64,000 nt of DNA, taken from the NCBI RefSeq assembly GCF_003286085.1, contig NW_020825288.1:17670001-17734000 (forward strand). The letters are read 5' to 3'. The notes under the pieces were generated by a model. It did not search any database. It was not told where the DNA came from and saw only the letters and a list, made by a program, of their open reading frames with translations. The position numbers were made by a program, and so were the translations under genes. The DNA comes from Drosophila persimilis (lineage: Eukaryota; Arthropoda; Insecta; Diptera; Drosophilidae). Shown piece after piece: positions 39,137 to 49,830 of this stretch (positions within the stretch are counted from its first letter, which is position 1; the number at the start of each line of letters is the position of its first letter).

Positions 39137-39520
39137 GCGATAAAATCCAAGTGGATTCTCGAGTGAGCAACGTTTTGAAGTCCAGAAAACAGTTCAAGAA
39201 CTAATAAGGTGTTGATCTAAGGAATTTATATTCTTCTAACACTGCTCTACCGCCTTTCTCTATCTCTCTTCCAGTGTGGCTTAGCGGTTAGCGATAAAAG
39301 AGGATTCTGAAGAGAGCAACGTTTTGTAGTCTAAAAAACAGTTCAAGAACTAACAAGGTGTTGATCTAAGGAATTTCTATTCTTCTAATACTGCTCTACC
39401 GCCTTTCTCTATCCCTCTTCCAGTGCGGCTTAGCACTTAGCGATCAAATCCAAGTGGATTCTGAAGTGAGCAACGTTTTGTAGCCTAGAAAACAGTTCAA
39501 AAACTAATGGGGTGATGATC
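39137..39520. repeat. 150-bp tandem repeat, about 2.5 copies
   Basis: Units begin GCGATAAAATCCAAGTGGAT at 39137, 39291 and 39440 (spacing 154 and 149). Shared blocks are GAGCAACGTTTTG, AAAACAGTTCAAGAACTAA, GGTGTTGATCTAAGGAATTT and CTGCTCTACCGCCTTTCTCT, ending in a CCAGTGTGGCTTAGC motif. Copies are about 90% alike by eye, so younger than the other intronic repeats. Confidence 0.85.
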
Positions 39521-42500
39521 TTTATTATTTCGATTTTTTATTCTTCATTCACTACCTTCCAATGTTTATAATATTCGCTACTAAAAATCATCCCAAATGT
39601 TTTATTTATTATGGAAAATGTGAATGCAGACCTATTAAAATATCATTTGTTTATGGGAAAATAATAATAAAAGCTTGAAAAAAACAAACTCTTTGAATGT
39701 AAGCATTTTTTAATGAGGTTCTGATTGACTGAATACTTAAGTAGAACCATTAGGTTTAATGTATTTTGATTTTTATTTAAAATATGATTGGATCTGATAT
39801 ACAAAGTTTTCAGGGGTAATAATATGATGTCCAGAAAATTTATGGATTTTTCATCCAATGTTTATCTAAGTCCATCTAATCGGGATGCCAATACGTTCAC
39901 CATTTGTACAATAATTACTTGTAAAAACAAGATCGAATGAGTATAGTATATACTATATAGTGTGTATAAGAGTTAAGAAAACTATTATTGAAGAAGATTT
40001 GAAATCAATATTCATTCTTTACGTCTTGGATCGTCATGACTGATGGATGTACGTTTGATGTACACGCAAAACTTAGACGATTTAACGATAGATGATCGGG
40101 TTTCACGCAAACACAATACAACAATAATAATAATGCATCACGAGAAAGATAAAAATACTACAAGGAGTTCTTGGGTTAGGGATTTTGATTATTGTATATG
40201 ATTAATATTCGTTCTTTAAAAACTGTTTGCCAAGAAACATTCCAATTAAACCTTTTTCTTCCCTTTTGTATGCACAATTTACAGAAGAGACTTCAGATCA
40301 GGAATTGAATAGAATTGAAGGTAATAGTAAATCAGCCTCAACAGCATCATTAAATATTCGTAAACCTTGGGGGAAAAACTTTACCCAAATCTACACAGAC
40401 ATATCTAGAATACGACTATATATAGCTATCAGCTGAGTATCTCTTACTTCAAAGAGAGTATCTGAGCATATGCCAGGCAAGTGGTCGGCTAATTAGATAC
40501 GGTATGCAAATACAGGGAGTGGGAGGGGAAAAACTGTCGCATCGGTGACGATTTCGTTCAAGTTTTCGTCTCGCCTTCGCTTTCTCCCTTGCTCTCCTTC
40601 GTCATCTGTGTTTTTTTTTTTGTCACAGTTATCTAGGGGCCTTATCTAGAGTTATCTACATACACACACACACATGCATATGTAAATCGCCCCTTGAAAT
40701 GCCGCCATATTCGCGATCTGGATCTGAAAACTGTAAGAAAAACAAGAACAAAGAAAGAGCTCTGCCTGGGATATGATCGAAGCTGGAAATGCCCTTTAAA
40801 TGCCCGTCTATCCCGACAGAAACAAATCGGTTTCTCATAAACCTTCTCTCTCTCTCCCAGTGTGGCTTCGCAATGGAGGGTACTTTTTTCTCTCGAAATT
40901 TCCTGCAGATATAGTGCTTGTGTTTTTTTGTATTATTTATAAAAGGAAACAGAAGTTATTAGTTCTTTAAGATAATTTCTAAAAAGATTATTTCTCTGAA
41001 CAAATTAGGCAAAATATGGGATTTATTTCAGGCTGTTTTCGCTTTTATAATTTTTAAAAGCAGAGCTAAAAAAGCTAACTTTTTAAAGAATTAAAGGGAA
41101 CATTAATTCGCATAGAACGTCTCAAATCAATCTGGAAACAAATAAATCTTTTAAACATACAACATTTTGAATATATTGTAGAGAGAAATATTATATAGAG
41201 AAATTTAGAGAAATCTTTCTTCAAGCTAACAGAATGAATATTCCTCAAGGGTATTTTACTGCAGGGTATTCGAAAATGAAAAACCGTTGCATAAATTTCT
41301 TGTTTTGTTTTTTTTTTTTTTTGTGTTTGCGAAATCAATTTTTGATTTGATTTGCTGATTTTCTGTGTCCAAAGCAGCGGCTGCTTGGGTGGAGAGGAGA
41401 TCTCAACCGAAAGACACACATATCATACGATATATCCGCGATATACAGTCGCATGCCCATTCAGAATCAAGTGAATGTGCACTGAAAAAACGAATTTAAG
41501 TTAATCAACATTTAAATGGATAATAAAATACAAAAATCACCAACAGCCGAGTGCAACAGAGTGCCGCAAAGCCTTCTCATTCTGCGACCATTGATTGAAC
41601 AATGTAGAACACACAGATCATACGAATTCAAGCAAAATATATGTGGTACCCATAGATACGGTATTACTTGTGTGTTGGGGTTCGTTATATATAGATGGGG
41701 GTATTGCATTTTGTGGCTTTTGGTTTTTGGTAAAAATACTAAATGCAATTTTTCACACACCCAAAAATATCTAATTTATTGACGCATTAAAGTGCTCTGG
41801 CCTAGCCGCAAAAGATAATTGGCATCATTTTTGGCACCACAAATTGATTTCTGGTTTCAGATCAGCGAAAATACTAGAGCCTTAAGGGGTTTTTAAGGGA
41901 TGGATTTTATAGGGTATTTATAGCTTCTTTCTTGGGAAATTCTTGAGGAATAGAGGAAAGTTTATCCTCTTCAAATCTTTAAGCTCTAAATCGAGCATCT
42001 TTTGTAATTTATTACAAATTACGAAGCTTGGGCCAGAGAGACTGAGTTACGGATACGTTTCACCAAGAGAGTCTCTCTTTTGGTCCTAGAAACCCCGTCT
42101 CAAGTGCCACACAGAAATTATAAAACGAATGTTAAGTAAATGCATTTTATAATCAAAAATTTCAACCATGAAGATCAGTGGGTTCCCATAAGTGAGGTCT
42201 TTTTACCCCTTGGCCCTCGCTCTCTGTCTTTGCCTTTCTGTGTATCTTTGAAGACCAGTTTCAAGATCCTTTTTCCATAAATATCCAACAGATACAATTA
42301 CAGTTCAGTGCACAGTTCGTTCGTTGCCCCATGCCACGTTTTGATGATGCTAAAAGTATCAACCTGCTGCAGACAGTCTCGAGAGGAGAGAGATCACAGA
42401 TTGATCCCAAGACAAGATACAGATACAACAGACACACACACACACACATACAGGCAGATACACAACACACAGACAGAGATCTTCTTTAGGGGCAACACAT

Positions 42501-44214
42501 GTGCGCGCAGGCGCAAACACAGGCAGGTCCCCGATCCCGTCTTAAAAGCAAGGATCATCATTCGTTTAAGAGCCCTTTTTCAGCAGACATTGGAAAAGAA
42601 AACAAAAAGAACAGCAACTAAATATGTATTCTACCGTTACGTACACACCAAGAAAAATTGCACCCCTATTTGTGTGTGCAGCAAAAGGGAGGACTGTGTG
42701 TGCGGTGTGCACCATATCGAAAGATCATATTCGTTTACAATCTGTTCCTTCTTCAAGCAGATGCTGTGCACCAGACGCAGACGCAAACGCAGACTCCAGA
42801 CACATACAGAGATACAGCCAGGGACCCGCCGCCAGAGATACAGATACACGTCTCACTGGGAGAGAGTTCTTCCATATTTGATTTTTGCTCTTTTTTCCAG
42901 AGAAAACATATGTTCCCCCCTTCTTATGCTCCGATTTTCATGTTGTTTCTCTTTCTCTTCCAGGTGTTTTTTTTTTTTTTGTGTTATCTACTCTGTGTCG
43001 TCTGGGTGTTGGCGATAAGGTTTTTTTTGCGCGGTTCTGTTGTTAAGATATAATATAGTTTCACCTTTCGACTCTATTTTTGAAGCTGAAAATCGAACTA
43101 GCACTGAGTGCATGTGTACCCCCCAAATCACAATCAAAAAATACTTTTTATTCGAGGATTTGGTAGCGAAAAATCGAAGACATTTGTGCCATATTTTTGA
43201 TGAGGGTTCTTTCCATTATCTATCGCTTTCTTGGGAGGGGGCAGGAGGAGTGGAACTAGGACTTCGCCCATTGATAAGAATAATTTGTTTAAAAATTCAC
43301 AACAGAATGAGGAATTCGCTTGGAAATTTGGTTCTCTAAACGATAAGAAAATAGAGAGAGGGAATCGTATATTATAACTGTAGAATAAATGAAACCCCAA
43401 GGTTAATCTTTATCGAAAGCTGGTTTTATTTATGGGAATGTCTGGGAGAGTACTTTCCCCAAAAATAAATTCAATAAATATCGTAAAACTGGAATGTGGG
43501 AGGTACTTTTTCTAAAACAAACCAAAAGTGTGTTCCTATAAACCTAGAGAACCCTGTTTCGTTTCACTAATCCGGAGATTCATTCGTAGACCTAAGCTAA
43601 GATCAGTGTAATTATAGATTCCCGCAGGAATAACCCATAACCAATTATCCCATAACCCTTGACCCTTAAGCCTTGTTAGATCTTTCCGAAACTTCCAAAA
43701 TGATAATCCCAGACGAGTATCACTTTGATCATATATTTGTTCACACATTGGGGTTTGGGTGATTGGGAGGGAGAGAGGGGTAACCTTTCTCGCTGCAGAG
43801 CAATGGCCAAGAAAAAAGCAATCAAAAATGGGTTCGGTTCGGGACCGGAAACTGTAAGAGGAACACAGTAGTAATTTCGATCGCTGGTTCCCACCACAAG
43901 GGTTGTGGAAGTGCACACAGATACACACTTACACTGTCACTCACTCTCTCTCTTGGCCATGAGTATCGGAATCAGTGGCAACAACCAATTCCAATTCTGT
44001 GGCAAGCAACGAGTTTTATAGGCAGCACTATCCTGGACTGAATCGAGCGGATAGTTAAGATCGCGCAGGGAAACCAGTTTTCCCCTAGATTCCGATTCCG
44101 ATTCATTCAAGAAAACAGGCAACAGGCAGCGCACTCACACACACACACACACACAAGCACACACTCGAAAAGGGTTTACAGGGGGACTACTGTTTTTCAA
44201 CACTTTACACTCAC

Positions 44215-44950
44215 CGGCGGTGGGGGGTTAATAAAATAGCGCCGGGTATAGACAAACGCCCCTCAAAAATGTGGTAGAAGGTTGAATTTCGTGTGGTTCG
44301 GTTCTATTCTTTGCCTCTGGTTATCCGCTTCGCCGTGGTGTTCGTTCACTCTTTTTATTAGGGTATCTTCAAATTAATTACAGCTTCAAATTAGGCGCAT
44401 AATCTTGATCGAAGCAGGATAGCTATCTCTCTTTCTCTTTCGGTATACGGTATACGTGAGTGTCTCTGGAGGGGATCAGCAGGTTGATTAGGGCCCGTAA
44501 ACGCGAAACCGTGGTTAGAGACAGAGAGGGGAAGAGCGCCGACAGATTACGTGCCTGAAACAAAGCGAACGAAAGGAAACACACACACACAAGAAACAGC
44601 CGAGAGCCTCGGATTTAGTTCGGGCTTTAGTTCGGCTTATAAGAAGGAACGTTGGATGTCGATGTCGATGCCGATGCCGACGGATCAGAGGAGTGCGACC
44701 CACGCACACATAGAAAATCACACGCGAAACACACAAACACACTCACACGCGATTGATGTATTTTTAAGCGCTTTTTGTGGTTTTTTGGTAGATTTTGTTT
44801 TGCTCGACCGATTTTGCGGCAGGGGTTTGTTTGTATAAACTTTTCATCTGTATTTTTTGACAGATATTCTATATAATATTTTCTGATTTTCTATTGCACT
44901 TTGAGAAGAATCACTCGCGAGTCGCGATCACTGTATGTTTTTGTTTTTCG
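44215..44950 (-). other. pnt: Putative 5' UTR exon of pnt-P2
   Basis: The first coding exon has an acceptor 5' of its ATG, so a non-coding exon must lie to the right. The minus strand here reads like a Drosophila 5' UTR: A-rich, with GTGTGTTTCGCGTGTG and CAAACAAACC stretches. It ends at a strong donor GCCG/GTGAGTG (GT at 44214-44213). The 5' edge is a guess placed just downstream of the CT/GAGA-rich block at 45.0-45.15 kb. No transcript data support it. Confidence 0.35.
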
Positions 44951-45200
44951 AACACCTTAACCGTTATTACCGACCGAAGCAAAAGAGAAAAATTGAGTGC
45001 GAAGCAGCAGGCAGCAACAGGCCAGCAATATCAGCCGCGACAGCGGCAGCGACGCCGACGCGTTTCTCGGGCACAAGTGAGCGGCAGAGAAGAGAGCCAA
45101 ACGCAGAGAGAGAGAGAGATAAAGAGAGAAAAGGCAAGAAGAAGAAGCGACGCAACAACTGCGCCCCAGACTTAGGCTGGACACTCTTTCCCTCCACTGA
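44950..45200 (-). promoter_or_regulatory. Candidate pnt-P2 promoter region, GAGA-rich
   Basis: A (GA)n block at 45102-45130 plus further GAGAG/CTCTC words, next to GC-rich CAG and CGACGC runs, sit immediately upstream (minus strand) of the putative 5' UTR exon. GAGA-factor sites are typical of paused developmental promoters. No clean TATA or initiator was identified; the assignment rests on position and composition. Confidence 0.3.
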
Positions 45201-46400
45201 TAACGACAGAATATAACAAAACGAAACGAAAATCGAGAGTATTTTGCACTGTGGACATGTGTGTGTGTGTCGTTACGTACGGGTGTATGCATGTTCCGAT
45301 TTGGCAAATCAACTTTTGTCAAACGCACAGCAACAACAAAATCAAGGAGAGCAGAACAAACGCGTGGGAGACTGAGAGAGCGGCTATTTTCTACACTGAC
45401 ACACACACAGGCACATTCTTGGGCGCAGCATGAGTAAAAAGAAAATCAGAAAAATCAGAATTACATATTTAGGCAACAAAAACAAATGCAATATGCGGCG
45501 GCGACAAATGCAAAAGCAAAAACAAAATCTGCGTGGTCAGAACTGTGTGTAAGTGCAAAAATACATACATACAAACCGATTTATGAGCGTGCGTGTGTGA
45601 GTGGGCAATCATTTTTAGCAAGCATTGGCACAGTGGTCGCAAGACATTAAAGTAGTGGAGACAAATTGGATGAAGTGGGAAAAAAGGCTTGAAAAGAGTT
45701 CATTGTACATATTGTATACTAGATCTATTTAAATTTCCATTACCATCAACGACAACCACTGTGCATTGGAAAGAGAGTCTTTGCCCAGAACTGGGACTCT
45801 ACTACCGCACACAGAAACAGGTTTATGTGTATGCACACATAGAGATACAAAAACAACACCAAAATAAGAGCCTGTGTTTTATTTTTTATATTCTGGCAAC
45901 GCATTTCGCATAAATTACACACACACGAGCATAAATACATGCATATGCAGGGGCGGCACAACCAGCTGCACCCAAAAGAGAAAAAGGGCAATAAGATTCG
46001 AAGTGATCTCTCGGACCGCGGGCAGAGGCAGCCTTGCATAACGATACACACGTGCAACAAATATGGGGTTGCAGCGACGAGATTGTCAACTTCTGTAATT
46101 AAATTGCTGCACAGGGATCGTATCCACCGGTGAACGAGACAAGTGCAGGGCGCACATAGCGAGAGCGGATTTCGAGAGAGCATGCGCAGCAGCGCGCTCT
46201 CTCTCTCACTTTGCTGCCACTGCAGTTTTACTACTCGTGTAGGTGAGCCGGATTTTATGAATGAATGCGCTGGTGTGTGTAGTGTGATTTCGGCGAGGTA
46301 GTAAAAACTGGAATGGAAAATGAAAATTATAAAGAACTGCAGCGCACACACATGTCCAACAGAAGAACTAACTCAAGTGGCCACCATGTGGGCCAGCTGC
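45200..46400. other. Upstream flank of pnt, no gene recognised
   Basis: CA-rich, A-rich sequence with GCGCTCTCTCTCTCAC at 46192-46210. A 27-codon ORF (46386-46469, plus) with a good Kozak CCACCATG is noted but has no recognisable product. Could contain further pnt 5' UTR exons or promoters. Confidence 0.4.
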
Positions 46401-47269
46401 TTGGACATACTCGAAAGTACTAAACTCAGGAGAAATGCACATAAACTGCAAATAAATCAATTACCATGAAATGTAAAATCTATTTTTAAATTGAGCACAA
46501 TCGATTGTGTTGAGGCGCACAATGGTCGTTCGATAAGTGCAAGCCGATAAATACAATACCAAACAATTTTAGTATTAATCCCAAACGCACTAGTGCTTTT
46601 TTGTCCATTTGGCGCGCACTCGGCTCTTTTCGATCCATTTGAATCGGGTAATGTTCTCTTTTTCGCTCTCTTTGAATTGGGTAGCAACACTGATTCTCCA
46701 TCACACATGGGCAACATTCTGATACCCTAGGGAAAAGGATATTATTGAATTGCGGAAATATTTGTCATCCCAGGCAGTCACTAGACAGTCTCAGTTTTAA
46801 ACTATATTTTGCAATTAGTGGTCTTTTTACAGAGGCCAAGAATCAGTTTCGGGATCAAGATATACACGAAACTTAAAAACAGTATCTTCAAATTAAATTA
46901 ACGAAATAGGGTATACAAATGCCCATACTCTGGTTGATGAGCAACAAGTCTTCAAATGCCAGCAACATTGCGACTGTTTTTTTGTCGAACTTTTTTGTTT
47001 AAACCTTGTTTTTATGAAAATACCAATAAGTGTACTGAAGAGTAGTTAATCTTGTATAAAATGTATTCATCAACGGCATAAAACTATGTGGGCAGAGCTG
47101 ACGGTTTTAGTTAGTCAGCATTATTCAACGGAATATCAAAATTGAGCAATAGGAACGATTAATGGACCTCTCCAATGAGGACTTTTTCGTCTGACCTGGA
47201 AGACTGGATGGCATCTAACTAAGTCGTCCCTCCGTCCACATGGACTGCCTCTGCTGGGTGATGCTGGGT

Positions 47270-47460
47270 GCTGTTGGACTCTCAGGAGACGAAGGCGGTG
47301 GGCAAGACCAAGCTGAGCTACGATCCCGTGGAGCTGGATCCCGAGGACATGTGCCGCACGGCCGTAACAGGTGCCGGCCAATCACTCCGTGTCGGATGCT
47401 GTGGCATGTAACGAGTAACGAAGAGAATCTTCGCACGATGAAGCTGGTGGTCGGCTAACT
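47270..47460 (+). pseudogene. Decayed coding-like fragment, unrecognised
   Basis: A GC-rich patch with coding-like character in an AT-rich setting. One plus frame reads [20 protein letters not shown] and then DMCR before stops. I do not recognise the family. It could be a gene remnant or part of a mobile element. No splice context supports a live exon. Confidence 0.25.
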
Positions 47461-48960
47461 GAAAAGGAGTACGCGCTCGCTTTCACGGCTGGTCTCTGGT
47501 CGGAAATGGGGATGGGTTCTTTGGGGTAACCCTCCAGTTAGGTTGCTTCGTTCCTGCTGGTATTATTTTATTAAAATTCGCGTACTCTTTTTGGGAATGG
47601 GAGGGGGACAGACAAGGAAAGGATCGTTAGGGGTACAGAAAGTATAGTTGGGCAAAGATAGTATAGAGAAGGAGTAGGGATCTACCAACGCGTCGGACAT
47701 CTCTGTTTTGCTGGCACGGAGTCGTGCCACGCCCACCCTACCATGATCCTGAAAGAGCCAATAATAATATCAGGATCCCTGGAGTGTCCGGTCTTATAGG
47801 TCCGGAGTGTTCCCGCGGCGAAAGATCTTTCGTAGCTGGGCATGTTGCTGTGTGTGAGTGCATTAAGCTTTTACCTGCAAACCAAAAACAAAATCGTACA
47901 GCGCGTGCTGCATGGCATAAGCTCGCGGATGTGTCCCGGCCGAGCGAACGCTTTTAAGCTCAAACTTTTAAACTTTTATAAAATGCATTTTTAAACATTC
48001 CATGTGTTGTTTGTTTATATATCCAACTACACAAAAACAGACATATCAACGGACTGCGAGGTTCAAGGGAATGCGAGTCACGGTTTCAGTTTCTTGGCCC
48101 GGTTTTGAACGCGAAACGGTTACGCCAATTCGCCGCACTAAGCCCGTTCAGACGGATGTCTTCGCCTCGCGCAGCCAAAGTTCACTGCCCGCGACATGGT
48201 GGATCAGCTGGTTCGTAGTGAGGGGGCTTAAAGCTCGGGCTGCAGCTTTTGGATACTTCCCAAACTAAGTGCCGATTCTAATGTGGAATTTGAAAATACT
48301 GATCAGGCTACTTTTTCTAACAGTTACTGAATGCACATATTTACCCTGTTGGAACTGGCACTTCCTTCTTTCTCCAGGTTTTTTTTTTGTGTTGGGGCTG
48401 CTGACCTCCAAGCGGAAACTACAGAAAAAGTCGGAAAATCTAACTTCGAGGCTCCTAGCACTGTCGAAGGCCGGTACTCACGTTTTCGATTAGAGCCCAA
48501 TCTGCTTTCTTGGGTTATTTTATTTATTTTTTTTCTCACCGCGCAACTGAATGCTTGTACGGCCACGAGGAGAAAGAACGATTTGAGCGGATCTACTGAC
48601 CAACAAAAGTGTTGTTCTCCGGATCTGCCTTTGCACGATCCTTCGCCATTCACCTTGAACGGTTATAGAAATGGTGGGGAGATTTTTGTTCGTTTTTAAG
48701 CATATTCTTAATGTCAACCCTAGGTGGCGCTAGCCCCACACGACAAAGAACATTTAACATGTCACACCACAACAAGAAATTAAGCCAACCTAACTATACA
48801 CTAACTATGGTTAATAAACTTAATAATTAATAAGTATCTCGGTGAGGTGTGATATATACTTGTATAAATAAATATATTCATATATACCATATATGTATAT
48901 ACATATATAAATTGTACAAATACCATCGGCATACTTTCAGGCGAAGAACAGAAATATGCT
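47461..48960. other. Repeat-rich intergenic sequence, unidentified
   Basis: GC-richer than the pnt introns and with no conserved gene. Open frames of 70-120 codons (47724-47957, 48002-48268, 48331-48699) do not resemble known proteins. Probably fragments of mobile elements given the neighbours. The end (48830-48915) is a TATA-rich simple tract. Confidence 0.35.
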
Positions 48961-48963
48961 TTC

Positions 48964-49216
48964 CTATCCGCCCGACAAGTCCGACAAGTCATAGTCAGAC
49001 TCTTCATCGTTTGTAGTGGTGTTATTGTTGTTGTTGTTGTTGCTATTTAGCATTGCTACTAGTTTCTCTAGTCTTTCGTTTTTTTCCGTCAGGCGTTTTA
49101 TTTCTGCCATGAGGTCGTCATTCACCGTCATCCCCTTGTTCTTGTTCCATCATGTCATCAACGTCACTTCCATCGCCATCGGGCTCCCGGTGGTTGACAT
49201 GGGCCGGGTGGTCCAT
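48964..49216 (-). mobile_element. Non-LTR retrotransposon ORF1 fragment (5' end), decayed
   Basis: Minus strand. ATG at 49216 opens MDHPAHVNHREPDGDGSDVD; a one-base frameshift near 49120 then leads into MAEIKRLTEKNERLEKLVAM, a short coiled coil, an Asn/Thr run, and acidic DEESDYDLSDLSGG, ending at TAG (48966-48964). The A-rich leader upstream (49217-49372) resembles the 5' UTR of a non-LTR element. The class is inferred from form, not from a diagnostic domain. Confidence 0.4.
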
Positions 49217-49830
49217 TTCACGATGATTTTCCTGAGTTTTCACTGTACGTGTCTTTTTTGTTTTTTGTTTAATTTTTATTTTTGGTTTTTTGCACTTTCT
49301 GCGATTTTACTTTTGTAGTTATTGGCTTGTTGTCCAGTGTTCTTATTACGACTGCTGATAGTGCCTTGTCCGCAGTCAGCCAGCTGACTGGTCGTATTGT
49401 GAAAAAATTGAAAATTGTGAAAAAATTGTGAACAATTGTGAAAAAGTGATAAGGAACAAAATTGTTTTCAACAAAAGAAAAGTGCAAAGGCAATTAAAAA
49501 CTGGCAAATAAATTAATGAAATAGTGGAAATAAGGGAGCGGAGACACAAACAAACACAGACACCTAAACACAAACAAATACCAAAAAAACCAAAGAGATT
49601 TTTTCAAAGAGATTGTGTATTGTTTGTTGTGCTGGGTGTGCTGCTGTGCGCTGTCACTTGCCGTTACTGTTTATTCTACTATTTTTATTATTGTGCATCT
49701 ATTGCGCTGTACTTGGCCATTGGCCATTAGAAGAGCCCTGTACGAAATAGGCTGTCTGGGCATTCGTTGAAGCGCCCTGTACGAAATAAGCTGTCTTCAG
49801 ACATTCACATCCACATACCATACAGACCAT

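Larger units (their letters stand above)
37537..44214 (-). other. pnt: pnt first intron (5' UTR intron)
   Basis: Assuming the 5' UTR exon ends at 44215, this 6.7-kb intron holds the 150-bp tandem repeat at 39137-39520 and several CAGTGTGGCTTAGC motifs. The many 60-240 codon open frames (for example around 42.3-43.0 kb) follow CA and GAGA simple sequence and show no recognisable protein. Confidence 0.5.

Noticed and set aside
42308-43018. 236-codon plus-strand open frame
   Set aside because: Built over CA and GACA repeats, rich in Thr/His/Arg/Cys, no family resemblance and no codon bias; judged chance.
46386-46469. 27-codon ORF with good Kozak context starting MWASCLDILESTKLRRNAHK
   Set aside because: Too short and unrecognised; no splice signal or conservation evidence, so not called as a gene.
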